Shown: positions 25,672 through 35,735, numbered from the stretch's first letter. The stretch: 41,240 nt of DNA from Clostridiaceae bacterium (GCA_012520615.1 JAAYNX010000038.1:1-41240), one strand, 5' to 3'. Notes: a model not told the origin generated them from the letters alone. Translations and numbers: made by a program.

Positions 25672-26709
25672 TTGCCTGAGTTGGAGGATCCCTCTGTCAA
25701 AATTCTGAAACAGCTTAAGAAGGCCGGAAATCAATACGTTTCCGGAGAAGAACTAAGCAATACATTGGGAATGAGCCGAACCGCTATATGGAAACGTATA
25801 GATTCCATAAAAGAAGAAGGATTCAACGTTGAAGCCGTTACAAATAAAGGGTACCGCTTGATTAAAGGGGACGATTCCTGCGGTATTGATGCGCCCTATG
25901 GAAGACTTGCTGTTTTAAGCGAAGTAACCGGTTTGGTTTTAGGGCAGAACTTTAAGTTTTTAAAAGAAACAGATTCCACCAATACGGTTTTAAAGAAAAT
26001 GGCTGCTAAAGGCGCCCCCGAAGGTACAGTCGTATTGGCCGATGTTCAAAGTGCCGGTAGAGGAAGAAGAGGGAGAACATGGATGTCTGCTCCTAAAATG
26101 GGTATATGGATGTCAATTCTGCTAAGACCTAATCTTCACCCAAGTTCGGTGCAAACCCTGACACTGGCGGCATCAGTAGCTGTTATGAAAGCTCTGGAAC
26201 CGATGGAAATTGAAGGCTTAGGAATCAAGTGGCCCAATGATATTCTGATAAACCAAAAGAAGGTTTGTGGGATACTGACAGAGCTATCGGCCGAAGCAGA
26301 GAAGGTTGACTGGGTTGTTTTAGGAATAGGTCTCAATGTTAATCATTCTGAGTCGGATTTTTCCAATGATATCGCTGATATAGCCACGTCACTGAGAATG
26401 AATGTAAATAAAAATACCGAGCTTAATCGCAGTGAAATTGCGGCAAATATATTAAATGAAATGGAAAAGGTCTATCAATCTTTCATCGAAAAAGGTTCGT
26501 CCTGGGTTGTGGATGAGTGGAGAAAACGGAATGTTACTTTAGGCAAGATGGTAGATATAATAAGCCAAACAGGCAGTTTCCGTGCAAAGGTACTTGATAT
26601 AACTGCTGACGGTAAACTTATTGTAAAAGATGCAGACAACAAGGTTCATGAAGTGTTGTCCGGTGAGATATCGCTTAGGGAAGCAGAGAATTGGAATAAC
26701 AACATTTAA
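25672..26709 (+). CDS. birA: Biotin-protein ligase / biotin operon repressor
   Basis: A 345-residue bifunctional BirA that activates biotin to biotinyl-AMP, attaches it to carboxylases and can repress biotin genes. An N-terminal winged helix (about 10-65, LSNTLGMSRTAIWKRIDSI) is followed by the ligase domain with the adenylate loop GRGRRGR (129-135), KWPNDILI and KVCGILTEL, and a C-terminal SH3-like domain. The start is TTG at 25672, chosen because AAGGAGTG at 25656-25663 sits at proper spacing. The downstream neighbour coaX is commonly found near birA in clostridia. Confidence 0.94.
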   Translation: MPELEDPSVKILKQLKKAGNQYVSGEELSNTLGMSRTAIWKRIDSIKEEGFNVEAVTNKGYRLIKGDDSCGIDAPYGRLAVLSEVTGLVLGQNFKFLKETDSTNTVLKKMAAKGAPEGTVVLADVQSAGRGRRGRTWMSAPKMGIWMSILLRPNLHPSSVQTLTLAASVAVMKALEPMEIEGLGIKWPNDILINQKKVCGILTELSAEAEKVDWVVLGIGLNVNHSESDFSNDIADIATSLRMNVNKNTELNRSEIAANILNEMEKVYQSFIEKGSSWVVDEWRKRNVTLGKMVDIISQTGSFRAKVLDITADGKLIVKDADNKVHEVLSGEISLREAENWNNNI

Positions 26710-26773
26710 ATTTTATATTATTTAGGTTAGAATAATTAATAATGTATCACGAAGACTAATATCGGAGGATTTT

Positions 26774-27286
26774 ATGGAACAAAACCAAAATTATCAGAAC
26801 AATAATCAACAGCGTCAAAAACAAGGCTATCATAATACCCGAATAAAGGCGGAGAATAGCAGACCTTCAGAAAGAAATAAACGCTATTCAAATGGCAGGA
26901 GCTCTAATATGGATGATGTTATGAAAACCCAGCAAGGTAACAAAGATAAGCTGTTAAATAAGGAGAACTTAAAAGGTCGTGACAATAAGTACGCTGCAAA
27001 AAGCAGAGAACAAAGACTTGTCGAAAAAACAGGCCAAGATTCCAAACAAGCTGTGAAATCGCATCAAAATAAATCATATAAGTCTGATATCAATGTTACT
27101 TCAGGCTCAAATAACCGCTATGGACGTAACGCCTGGAGAAATCCTAATCACAACGAGGTTTTGGGAAGAAGCATTACAACTAAACGAATTGAAACCGTAG
27201 AGGATATTCAGGCAGATATTGAGAGAATAGATAAGGATATTCAATTTGAAATAAAGCAAATCAAAGCTGTAAAACTAGGACTTTGA
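26774..27286 (+). CDS. Basic, disordered Asn/Gln/Lys-rich protein
   Basis: A 170-residue protein of unknown function. Residues 1-130 are low complexity, rich in Asn, Gln, Lys, Arg and Ser, with no hydrophobic core, so probably disordered and able to bind nucleic acid by charge. The last 36 residues (RIETVEDIQADIERIDKDIQ region) form a likely amphipathic helix or coiled coil with alternating acidic and hydrophobic positions. TCGGAGGAT precedes the ATG, and the gene ends 13 nt before coaX, within the probable birA-coaX unit. No known domain is visible. Confidence 0.78.
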   Translation: MEQNQNYQNNNQQRQKQGYHNTRIKAENSRPSERNKRYSNGRSSNMDDVMKTQQGNKDKLLNKENLKGRDNKYAAKSREQRLVEKTGQDSKQAVKSHQNKSYKSDINVTSGSNNRYGRNAWRNPNHNEVLGRSITTKRIETVEDIQADIERIDKDIQFEIKQIKAVKLGL

Positions 27287-27299
27287 TAGAGAGGTTATT

Positions 27300-28073
27300 A
27301 TGCTGCTAGCCATAGATGTGGGGAATACAAATAGTGCAATAGGTGTATATAAGGATGATGCCCTGGTGGGTAACTGGAGAGTTTCAACAACTAGGGAACG
27401 CACCTCTGATGAGACAGGAATGCTTCTGGTTTCATTATTGCAACATGCAGGGATTAGCCCTGAAGATATAAAAGATGCTATTATGTGTTCTGTTGTTCCA
27501 CCTGCAATGCATTCTATAATCAACGCCATAAAAAAGTACTTTAATATAAATCCGATTTTAGTGGGGCCGGGAATAAAGACCGGAATAAACATTAAATATG
27601 AGAATCCCCGGGATGTAGGAACCGATAAAATCATAAATGCTGTCGGGGCTTTGAAGTTATATGGCGGCCCTGTCATTATAGTGGATTTTGGCACGGCGAC
27701 TACCTTTTGTGCAGTAAGCCGCAAAGGTGACTACTTAGGTGGAGTAATCTGCCCGGGTATTAAAATATCTGCAGAGGCTCTTTTTAATAGAGCATCCATG
27801 CTTCCTCGTATAGAAATAACCAAACCTAAGCATATTATTGGAAGAACTACAGTAAACAGCATGCAATCAGGGATAATATATGGGTTTGTAGGGCAGACAG
27901 ATTATATTGTGACATTAATGAAGCAAGAAATGCCCGAAGATAATGTCAAGGTTGTTGCTACGGGAGGTATGGCCAATCTAATTGCAACAGAATCATCTAT
28001 GATAGATGAGGTTAACCCTCTATTGACATTAGAGGGGTTAAAAGCTGTTTATCAAATGAATTCTATTGTATAA
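27300..28073 (+). CDS. coaX: Type III pantothenate kinase
   Basis: A 257-residue ASKHA-fold kinase that starts coenzyme A synthesis by phosphorylating pantothenate; type III enzymes are not feedback-inhibited by CoA. Motifs: phosphate loop AIDVGNTNSA (4-13), RDVGTDKIINAVGA (about 104-117) with the pantothenate-binding Asp109, and VDFGTATTF (128-136) followed by GGVICPGI. GAGAGG at about 27288-27293 supports the ATG. It is the last gene before the groE promoter. Confidence 0.95.
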   Translation: MLLAIDVGNTNSAIGVYKDDALVGNWRVSTTRERTSDETGMLLVSLLQHAGISPEDIKDAIMCSVVPPAMHSIINAIKKYFNINPILVGPGIKTGINIKYENPRDVGTDKIINAVGALKLYGGPVIIVDFGTATTFCAVSRKGDYLGGVICPGIKISAEALFNRASMLPRIEITKPKHIIGRTTVNSMQSGIIYGFVGQTDYIVTLMKQEMPEDNVKVVATGGMANLIATESSMIDEVNPLLTLEGLKAVYQMNSIV

Positions 28074-28190
28074 CCAACTAAAATCAACTAAATAATGAGA
28101 AATAGAAAGGAACTACGAGCTTGAGGGAGCAATTCTATGATTTTGCCCAAAAATATCAAAATATCAGGGAAAATCGTCCACCATACTCGT

Positions 28191-28219
28191 TTGATTCTAT
28201 ATGAGAAATTGTTTAATAT
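28191..28219 (+). promoter_or_regulatory. Promoter of groES-groEL
   Basis: TTGATT (28191-28196), 17-bp spacer, TAATAT (28214-28219), directly before the CIRCE element. The rest of 28074-28190 shows nothing assignable. Confidence 0.65.
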
Positions 28220-28223
28220 TGTA

Positions 28224-28250
28224 TTAGCACTCATTTAAGGTGAGTGCTAA
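28224..28250. promoter_or_regulatory. CIRCE element (HrcA operator)
   Basis: Perfect TTAGCACTC-N9-GAGTGCTAA (28224-28232 and 28242-28250), the known HrcA operator, placed at the transcription start of groES. hrcA itself is not in the window. Confidence 0.98.
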
Positions 28251-28283
28251 CAAGATGACAACCCGTGATGCGGGAAAAAATAA

Positions 28284-28568
<285 letters not shown>

Positions 28569-28578
28569 TAGGAGGTAG

Positions 28579-30219
<1,641 letters not shown>

Positions 30220-30297
30220 CAAGACGAGGTAATAGGGACTTGTCTGAGGACTTGTCTGCTTTTAGATCAAAGTATTTATAACTAATTGAACTCTAAA

Positions 30298-30344
30298 GGG
30301 GCTGTTTGTCAAAAGGATTTGTCATTTTGAAACAGCTCCTTTTT
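30298..30344 (+). terminator. Terminator after groEL
   Basis: GGGGCTGTTT...CAAAA pairs with TTTTGAAACAGCTCC across a short loop, with one small bulge, then TTTTT (30340-30344). The remainder of 30345-30465 has a small hairpin (GTGTTAGATG / CATCTAAACAC) and no gene. Confidence 0.85.
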
Positions 30345-30465
30345 GTTTCCTAATTCGCTTCGTCATTTCCGGCTTATCTCACTGAGAAACCTTGCATACG
30401 CTACATATGGTCAAACGTGTTAGATGTGCATCTAAACACTCAGCTATAGTGCTTCTGGAGGTGGT

Positions 30466-30496
30466 TTGTGAATATTCGCATGAGATATGCTATAGT
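30466..30496 (+). promoter_or_regulatory. Candidate promoter of the PRTase-like gene
   Basis: TATAGT (30491-30496) with extended -10 TGC directly before it, and TTGTGA (30466-30471) at a loose 19-bp spacing. Confidence 0.5.
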
Positions 30497-30558
30497 ATAG
30501 GTAAGAGAAGTTCCGCTGAGAACATATCAACAATTTATGTAAGGAGGATGAAAATAAA

Positions 30559-31194
30559 ATGAAAAATTTCACCATTTCATTAAGTAAAAATCCGACTATT
30601 GTTATGAATGTAATTCCCGGGCATTTTACTACCAGTCATTTTCATCTTACGCATTATCTCGATTTGGACAATTTGAAGACTAATTCGTCCATAGCAAGGG
30701 ATGTTGCTGCTGAATTGGCCTTACCTTATTTATCAACCACACCAATTGATACCATAGTCTGTATGGAAGGAACTGAAGTAATCGGTGCATATATGGCTGA
30801 GGAGCTTTTGCTAGAAGGGACATCTGCTATTAACAGTGGGGGAGAGATTCATGTAGTAACACCAATGAATAACGTAAACAGGCAATTGACATTTCAAAGC
30901 AATATACAGAAATTGATTGATGGAAAAAATATAGTTGTATTAGTCTCCTCCGTATCAAGTGGAAAGACCGTAGAAAGTGCATTGGAATGCCTTTCGTATT
31001 ATAACGGAAAAGTAGTTGGGATATCTGCTTTGTTTAACGCTTTCCCGGATGAATCAGAACAGGAAATTCATTCTCTTTTTACAAGTGAAGATATTCCTGA
31101 ATATAAGATGCTTAGTCCTGACGAATGTGATATGTGTAAGAGCGGCCGCAAGTTGGATGCAATCGTTATGCATGGAGGGTATACAAGAATATAA
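30559..31194 (+). CDS. Orotate-phosphoribosyltransferase-like protein with degenerate PRPP loop
   Basis: A 211-residue protein of the type I phosphoribosyltransferase fold. A strand-loop IDTIVCMEGTEVIGAYMA (about 63-80) precedes NIVVLVSSVSSGKTVESAL (124-142), which aligns with the PRPP-binding motif. The two acidic residues that normally open that loop are Ser130-Ser131 here, so PRPP catalysis is doubtful and a binding or regulatory role is possible. The C-terminus has CDMCKSGRKLDAI, a CxxC that could hold metal. AAGGAGG at about 30541-30547 supports the ATG. No pyrimidine gene is nearby. It lies 24 nt before the mini decarboxylase subunit and is probably cotranscribed with it. Confidence 0.75.
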   Translation: MKNFTISLSKNPTIVMNVIPGHFTTSHFHLTHYLDLDNLKTNSSIARDVAAELALPYLSTTPIDTIVCMEGTEVIGAYMAEELLLEGTSAINSGGEIHVVTPMNNVNRQLTFQSNIQKLIDGKNIVVLVSSVSSGKTVESALECLSYYNGKVVGISALFNAFPDESEQEIHSLFTSEDIPEYKMLSPDECDMCKSGRKLDAIVMHGGYTRI

Positions 31195-31218
31195 AATATA
31201 AATTTAGGAGTTGTTTTT

Positions 31219-31515
31219 TTGACAGCATGGGGACAGTTATTATCGAGCTTTGGATTTATGCAAATTACTTTACCACAAATTATTATGATAGTGGTTGCGC
31301 TGTTATTGGCTTATCTTGCTATAGAAAAAAAGTATGAGCCTTTACTGTTGCTACCGCTGGCCTTTGGTATGTTTATTGCCAATATTCCATTGGCAGGGCC
31401 GTTAATTGCTTCCCCCAAGAGCGCATTGATTGGGTTGGGAGGTCAACTCGGAATTTTTGCGGCTATGGGGGGAGCTTTATTTCAATTTATGTATCTGCCT
31501 CTAATCCCGTATTAA
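31219..31515 (+). CDS. 98-aa internally deleted decarboxylase beta subunit (OadB/GcdB) fragment
   Basis: The 98 residues match parts of the membrane beta subunit of Na+-pumping oxaloacetate/glutaconyl-CoA decarboxylases (normally about 370-430 residues). YLAIEKKYEPLLLLPLAFGMFIANIPLAG (residues 32-60, here abridged by reference) is the family N-terminal hallmark. It is joined directly to PLIASPKSALIGLGGQLGIF (61-80), which in full-length proteins follows after a gap of about 35 residues. The reading frame then ends after MYLPLIPY. About three membrane segments remain, without the ion-binding core. A TTG start at 31219 with AGGAG at about 31206-31210. It is either a decaying remnant or a conserved mini-protein. 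Confidence 0.7.
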   Translation: MTAWGQLLSSFGFMQITLPQIIMIVVALLLAYLAIEKKYEPLLLLPLAFGMFIANIPLAGPLIASPKSALIGLGGQLGIFAAMGGALFQFMYLPLIPY

Positions 31516-31566
31516 CGCTTCAAAAAGATAGTTATATAAAAATTGCACAATAAAAAATACAAAACA

Positions 31567-31595
31567 TTGATAAATTTTTGTCAATGCTCTAGTAT
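31567..31595 (+). promoter_or_regulatory. Candidate adhE promoter
   Basis: TTGATA (31567-31572), 17-bp spacer, TAGTAT (31590-31595). The -35 overlaps a weak third Rex-like palindrome (31567-31584, TTGA...TCAA). The predicted start would precede Rex box 1 by about 10 nt. Confidence 0.4.
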
Positions 31596-31611
31596 ACAAA
31601 GTCCTGATATA

Positions 31612-31629
31612 TTGTTAAAATAATAACAA
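31612..31629. promoter_or_regulatory. Rex-like redox operator 1 upstream of adhE
   Basis: TTGTTAAAATAATAACAA, an 18-bp palindrome one base off the clostridial Rex consensus TTGTTAA-N4-TTAACAA. Rex is released from DNA at high NADH, which would induce adhE. Confidence 0.75.
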
Positions 31630-31684
31630 GGAATAAATAATGATATCGTTAAGATAAAAGAAAACGATTATTTTTTTCTTAAGA

Positions 31685-31702
31685 TTGTTAAAATATTAAC
31701 AT
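31685..31702. promoter_or_regulatory. Rex-like redox operator 2 upstream of adhE
   Basis: TTGTTAAAATATTAACAT matches TTGTTAA-N4-TTAACAA except for the last base. It sits 73 bp after box 1, about seven helical turns. A further AATTGT-tatac-ACAATT palindrome lies at 31715-31731, with a half-site spacing unlike Rex. Confidence 0.75.
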
Positions 31703-31786
31703 GTATATGCTTACAATTGTTATACACAATTAAATGATATGAATAATATGAGGTTGGGTAAAATTTAGTAAGGAGGACAGAAGAGC

Positions 31787-34408
31787 ATGGATACTAACAA
31801 AATCAGAGAACCAATTGACGGAGTTGAAAAACTCGAGAAGGCATTAGTAAGGCTTAAAGAAGCCCAGAAGGTTTTCGCCACATACTCTCAGGAGCAGGTG
31901 GACAAGATCTTTTTGGCTGCCGCATCAGCTGCTAACAAAGAAAGAATTTCTCTTGCTAGAATGGCAGTTGAAGAAACAGGGATGGGAGTAGTTGAGGACA
32001 AGGTTATTAAAAACCATTATGCAGCAGAGTACATTTATAATGCTTACAAAAATGTTAAAACATGTGGAGTACTTGAGGAAGATAAGGCATACGGAATTAA
32101 AAAAATTGCAGAACCTATAGGCGTTATTGCTGCAGTAATTCCTACCACCAATCCTACATCTACTGCCATATTTAAGACGCTTATTGCTCTTAAAACAAGA
32201 AATGGTATTCTAATCAGTCCTCATCCGAGAGCTAAGAAGTGTACTATTGAAGCCGCAAGAATTGTCTTGGAAGCCGCTGTTAAAGCGGGTGCTCCAGAGG
32301 GTATCATTGATTGGATTGATGTTCCTTCCCTGGAAATGAGCAATCTTGTTATGAAAGAGTCGGATATTATCCTTGCTACAGGAGGCCCGGGAATGGTTAC
32401 CGCCGCTTATTCCAGTGGTAAGCCAGCTATCGGAGTAGGCCCTGGCAATACACCGGCTATAATTGATGATTCAGCCGATATTCTTCTTGCCGTTAACTCA
32501 ATTATACATTCAAAAACCTTTGATAACGGCATGATCTGTGCTTCTGAGCAGGCTGTTATTGTAATTGATAAGATATACAAAGAAGTTAAAGAAGAGTTTA
32601 AGGCGAGGGGTTGCTATTTCCTCAATAAAACAGAAATTGAGAAAGTACGTAAAACCATCATTATAAACGGTGCCTTAAATGCTAAAATAGTTGGTCAATC
32701 TGCACATAAGATTGCAACACTCTCAGGAATCACAGTTCCCGAAAATACGAAAATTTTAATTGGTGAAGTAGAAAGTGTGGACCTTTCAGAGGAATTTGCA
32801 CATGAAAAATTATCACCTGTTCTAGCAATGTACAAGGCAAAGACTTTTGCTGATGCACTTGATAAAGCCGAGCGATTGGTAGCAGACGGTGGATATGGTC
32901 ATACAGCATCTGTTTATCTAAATCCTTTAACACAGCAAGCAAAGTATGATGAGTTCGCAGCTAGAATGAAAACCTGCAGAATTCTTTTAAACACACCGTC
33001 ATCCCATGGTGGTATCGGTGACTTGTACAACTTCAAACTGGCTCCGTCTTTGACTCTCGGTTGTGGGTCATGGGGCGGAAACAGCGTATCGGAAAATGTT
33101 GGAGTAAAACATCTTCTAAACATTAAAACGGTAGCTGAGAGGAGAGAAAATATGCTGTGGTTTAGGGCACCTCAAAAGGTATATATTAAAAAGGGCTGTC
33201 TTCCTGTTGCCCTTGATGAGTTAAAAACTGTTATGGGTAAAAAGAAGGTCTTTATTGTGACCGACAAATTCCTTTACAACAATGGCTATACAAAACCTGT
33301 TACAGACAAGCTGGACGAAATAGGAATAACACATACCACATACTATGATGTAGCTCCCGACCCGTCACTTGGATGCGCAAAAGAAGGTGCCAAGCTTATG
33401 AGATCCTTTGAACCCGATTGCATAATCGCAGTGGGCGGAGGCTCGGCAATGGACGCAGCTAAAATCATGTGGGTTATGTATGAGCATCCCGAAGCTGACT
33501 TTATGGATATGGCAATGCGCTTTGTGGATATCAGAAAGCGTGTTTATACATTCCCTAAAATGGGCGAAAAGGCATACTTTATTGCCGTACCTACTACTGC
33601 CGGAACAGGCAGCGAGGTTACTCCTTTTGCAGTAATCACCGATGAAACAACTGGAGTTAAATATCCTCTTGCTGATTATGAGTTAATGCCCAATATGGCT
33701 ATTGTAGATGCTGATATGATGATGAACGCACCTAAGGGCTTAACTGCGGCATCTGGTATAGACGCTGTAACTCATGCCATTGAGGCTTATGTCGCTATGC
33801 TAGCCACAGATTATACCGACAGCCTAGCATTAGGCGCATTGAAAATAATATTCGAATACTTGCCGAGGGCTTATGATAATGGGCCAAATGATGCCATTGC
33901 CAGAGAAAAAATGGCTAATGCAGCTACTATGGCCGGTATGGCATTTGCCAACGCCTTTTTGGGTGTATGTCACTCCATGGCTCACAAGCTCGGTGCTTTC
34001 CATCACTTGCCTCATGGAATAGCAAATGCATTACTGATAAATGAGGTTATTCGCTTTAATGCAGAAGAAGCTCCGACAAAAATGGGTACATTCTCTCAGT
34101 ATGATCACCCTCACACACTTGCAAGATATGCTGAAATCGCTGATTATTTAGGATTAGCTGGAAAAACCGATGAGGAAAAGCTTGAGAATCTAATAAAACA
34201 TATAGATGAATTAAAAGCAAAAATAGGCATCAAGAAAACCATCAGGGATTATGGAATCGAGGAGAAGGATTTCCTTGAATCATTAGACGAGATGGTGGAT
34301 CAGGCCTTTGATGATCAGTGTACTGGTGCAAATCCTCGTTATCCGCTTATGAGCGAGATAAAGCAGATGTACCTTAATGCATATTACGGAACAAACCAAA
34401 AAGTTTAA
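31787..34408 (+). CDS. adhE: Bifunctional acetaldehyde-CoA/alcohol dehydrogenase
   Basis: An 873-residue enzyme that reduces acetyl-CoA to acetaldehyde and on to ethanol, using two NADH: the main ethanol route of fermentative clostridia. The N-terminal aldehyde dehydrogenase half (about 1-440) has the catalytic C251 in FDNGMICASEQ and GVGPGNTPA. The C-terminal iron-dependent alcohol dehydrogenase half has the nucleotide-binding VGGGSAMDAAK, PTTAGTGSEVTPF and the iron ligands in CHSMAHKLGAFHHLPHG. The linker and both halves are intact, as needed for spirosome assembly. AAGGAGG at about 31770-31776 supports the ATG. Two Rex-like boxes lie in its 270-nt upstream region. Confidence 0.98.
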   Translation: MDTNKIREPIDGVEKLEKALVRLKEAQKVFATYSQEQVDKIFLAAASAANKERISLARMAVEETGMGVVEDKVIKNHYAAEYIYNAYKNVKTCGVLEEDKAYGIKKIAEPIGVIAAVIPTTNPTSTAIFKTLIALKTRNGILISPHPRAKKCTIEAARIVLEAAVKAGAPEGIIDWIDVPSLEMSNLVMKESDIILATGGPGMVTAAYSSGKPAIGVGPGNTPAIIDDSADILLAVNSIIHSKTFDNGMICASEQAVIVIDKIYKEVKEEFKARGCYFLNKTEIEKVRKTIIINGALNAKIVGQSAHKIATLSGITVPENTKILIGEVESVDLSEEFAHEKLSPVLAMYKAKTFADALDKAERLVADGGYGHTASVYLNPLTQQAKYDEFAARMKTCRILLNTPSSHGGIGDLYNFKLAPSLTLGCGSWGGNSVSENVGVKHLLNIKTVAERRENMLWFRAPQKVYIKKGCLPVALDELKTVMGKKKVFIVTDKFLYNNGYTKPVTDKLDEIGITHTTYYDVAPDPSLGCAKEGAKLMRSFEPDCIIAVGGGSAMDAAKIMWVMYEHPEADFMDMAMRFVDIRKRVYTFPKMGEKAYFIAVPTTAGTGSEVTPFAVITDETTGVKYPLADYELMPNMAIVDADMMMNAPKGLTAASGIDAVTHAIEAYVAMLATDYTDSLALGALKIIFEYLPRAYDNGPNDAIAREKMANAATMAGMAFANAFLGVCHSMAHKLGAFHHLPHGIANALLINEVIRFNAEEAPTKMGTFSQYDHPHTLARYAEIADYLGLAGKTDEEKLENLIKHIDELKAKIGIKKTIRDYGIEEKDFLESLDEMVDQAFDDQCTGANPRYPLMSEIKQMYLNAYYGTNQKV

Positions 34409-34421
34409 GGAGGGGATTAAT

Positions 34422-35171
34422 ATGAAGCTGGAAAACATTATTGCTGCTAGGACTGACAAAACCATATATCGGGATGGAGATCTTGCAATCAAAGTTTTTG
34501 GCGAAAGTTTTTCAAAAGCAAATATTCTCAATGAAGCACTTAATCATGCAAGGGTTGAGGAAACCGAGCTAAACATCCCTAAGCTTATCGAAGTAAGAAT
34601 GATTGAAGGGAAATGGGCCATTGTTACTGAATTCATAGAAGGTACAACACTGGCGAAACTGATGGAAGATAACCCCGATAAGTATGATGAATACCTGGAG
34701 CTGTTTGTTGATCTGCAAATGAGGACCCATGCTCAAAAAGCTCCTCTACTTAACAAGTTGAAAGATAAAATGCATAGAAAAATTTCCGAAACTACTTTGG
34801 ATGCAACAACCAGATATGAGCTGCATACACGTTTGGAAGCTATGCCCAAACACAAAAAGGTTTGCCACGGCGATTTTAACCCTACTAATATAATTATTAA
34901 CAATGAAGGCGTACCATATATTCTGGACTGGTCTCATGCGACCCAAGGAAATGCCAGTGCCGATGTGGCTAGAACATACCTCTTGTTCTGCCTAGCCGGT
35001 GATACAAAAAATGGTGATAAATATCTGGATTTATTCTGTAAGAAGAGTGATACCGCAAAGCAATACGTTCAAAAATGGTTGCCCATTGTTGCTGCTTCTC
35101 AATCGGTCAAAGGCAAACCAGAAGAAAGGGATTTTTTGCTTCGTTGGGCTGATGTTGTTGAATACGAGTAG
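34422..35171 (+). CDS. APH/choline-kinase-fold phosphotransferase
   Basis: A 249-residue kinase-fold protein of the aminoglycoside-phosphotransferase group. The N-lobe has KVF (24-26) as probable ATP-binding Lys. The catalytic loop is CHGDFNPTNI (148-157) with D151 and N156, and the metal-binding segment is ILDWSHA (167-173) with Asp169. Substrate unknown; such proteins more often act on small metabolites than on antibiotics. It starts 13 nt after adhE with AAGGAGGGG between the genes, so it is likely cotranscribed with adhE and may work in the same metabolic setting. An upstream in-frame ATG at 34377 lies inside adhE and has no ribosome site. Confidence 0.88.
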   Translation: MKLENIIAARTDKTIYRDGDLAIKVFGESFSKANILNEALNHARVEETELNIPKLIEVRMIEGKWAIVTEFIEGTTLAKLMEDNPDKYDEYLELFVDLQMRTHAQKAPLLNKLKDKMHRKISETTLDATTRYELHTRLEAMPKHKKVCHGDFNPTNIIINNEGVPYILDWSHATQGNASADVARTYLLFCLAGDTKNGDKYLDLFCKKSDTAKQYVQKWLPIVAASQSVKGKPEERDFLLRWADVVEYE

Positions 35172-35270
35172 CATTTTAAGAAGATTATCATGAGAATTAC
35201 GTGACCATATTTATAGGTAATAATAGTGCAAAATAAGTAAACCACTGTATACCAAACGGTATTACGGTGG

Positions 35271-35319
35271 TTGGGCAGGATGGAAAAGTATTCAATTTTC
35301 CATCCTGCCCAATTTTTTT
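35271..35319 (+). terminator. Strong intrinsic terminator after the adhE operon
   Basis: Perfect 17-bp stem TTGGGCAGGATGGAAAA / TTTTCCATCCTGCCCAA, 8-nt loop, then seven T (35313-35319). A nested hairpin (AACCAC...GTGGTT around ATACC/GGTAT, 35240-35272) precedes it and shares two bases with the terminator stem. Confidence 0.95.
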
Positions 35320-35323
35320 ATTA

Positions 35324-35475
35324 GGCGCGTCCAGCGAAGCTGGACCGCACTTGTCGTTAAAGTCCGCCCCCAGTAATCGCGGAGCCGGGTAGCTAATCCC
35401 GGTGTGCCACAGTAATGATATTTGACCAATCATTCTTGATATTTTCTTACGGTGGAACGCCGCCATACGGAATCT
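35324..35475. repeat. Hairpin-rich intergenic segment, possible repeat element
   Basis: Between the adhE terminator and the cobalamin promoter lies about 150 nt of GC-richer DNA with several short palindromes: GTCCAGC-gaa-GCTGGAC (35329-35345), CCGGG-tagctaat-CCCGG, and GGTGGAACGCCGCC. A minus-strand open frame of 89 codons runs through it and through the terminator and is unlikely to be a gene. It may be a dispersed palindromic element or an RNA. Confidence 0.4.
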
Positions 35476-35513
35476 TTGCTTGATTGTTTATAACAAGCAA
35501 ATAAAAGAAGGCA

Positions 35514-35542
35514 TTGAATTAAAAAAATAATATGATTATAAT
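35514..35542 (+). promoter_or_regulatory. Sigma-A promoter of the cobalamin-riboswitch operon
   Basis: TTGAAT (35514-35519), 17-bp spacer, perfect TATAAT (35537-35542), about 25 nt before the riboswitch. Confidence 0.8.
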
Positions 35543-35566
35543 TAATATACAATCAAATAGTGCATG

Positions 35567-35735
35567 ACGGTGCATGAAAATGCTCAATAGGGAACCGGGT
35601 GCAACCCCCGGACTGTCCCAGCAACCGTGAAGCTGACGAAACGGCTGATGCCACTGTAACAGGTTTTTGTTAAAATCTTTATGGGAAGGTGCCGCGTAGG
35701 ATGAAGCAAAGTCGGTAGACCTGCCGTGATGTTAT
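35567..35735 (+). promoter_or_regulatory. Cobalamin (B12) riboswitch
   Basis: Conserved parts in order: TGCATGAAAATGC, AATAGGGAACCGGGTG, the junction CCCGGACTGTCCCAGCAACC (here split by motif), GCCACTG at 35650-35656, and the B12 box AGTCGGTAGACCTGCC (35710-35725). It senses adenosyl- or other cobalamins and represses the downstream importer when B12 is plentiful. Boundaries are approximate. Confidence 0.93.

Noticed and set aside
35197-35466. 89-codon minus-strand open frame upstream of the B12 riboswitch
   Set aside because: It runs through a strong terminator hairpin and a palindrome-rich segment, with no ribosome site; kept only as a possible repeat segment.
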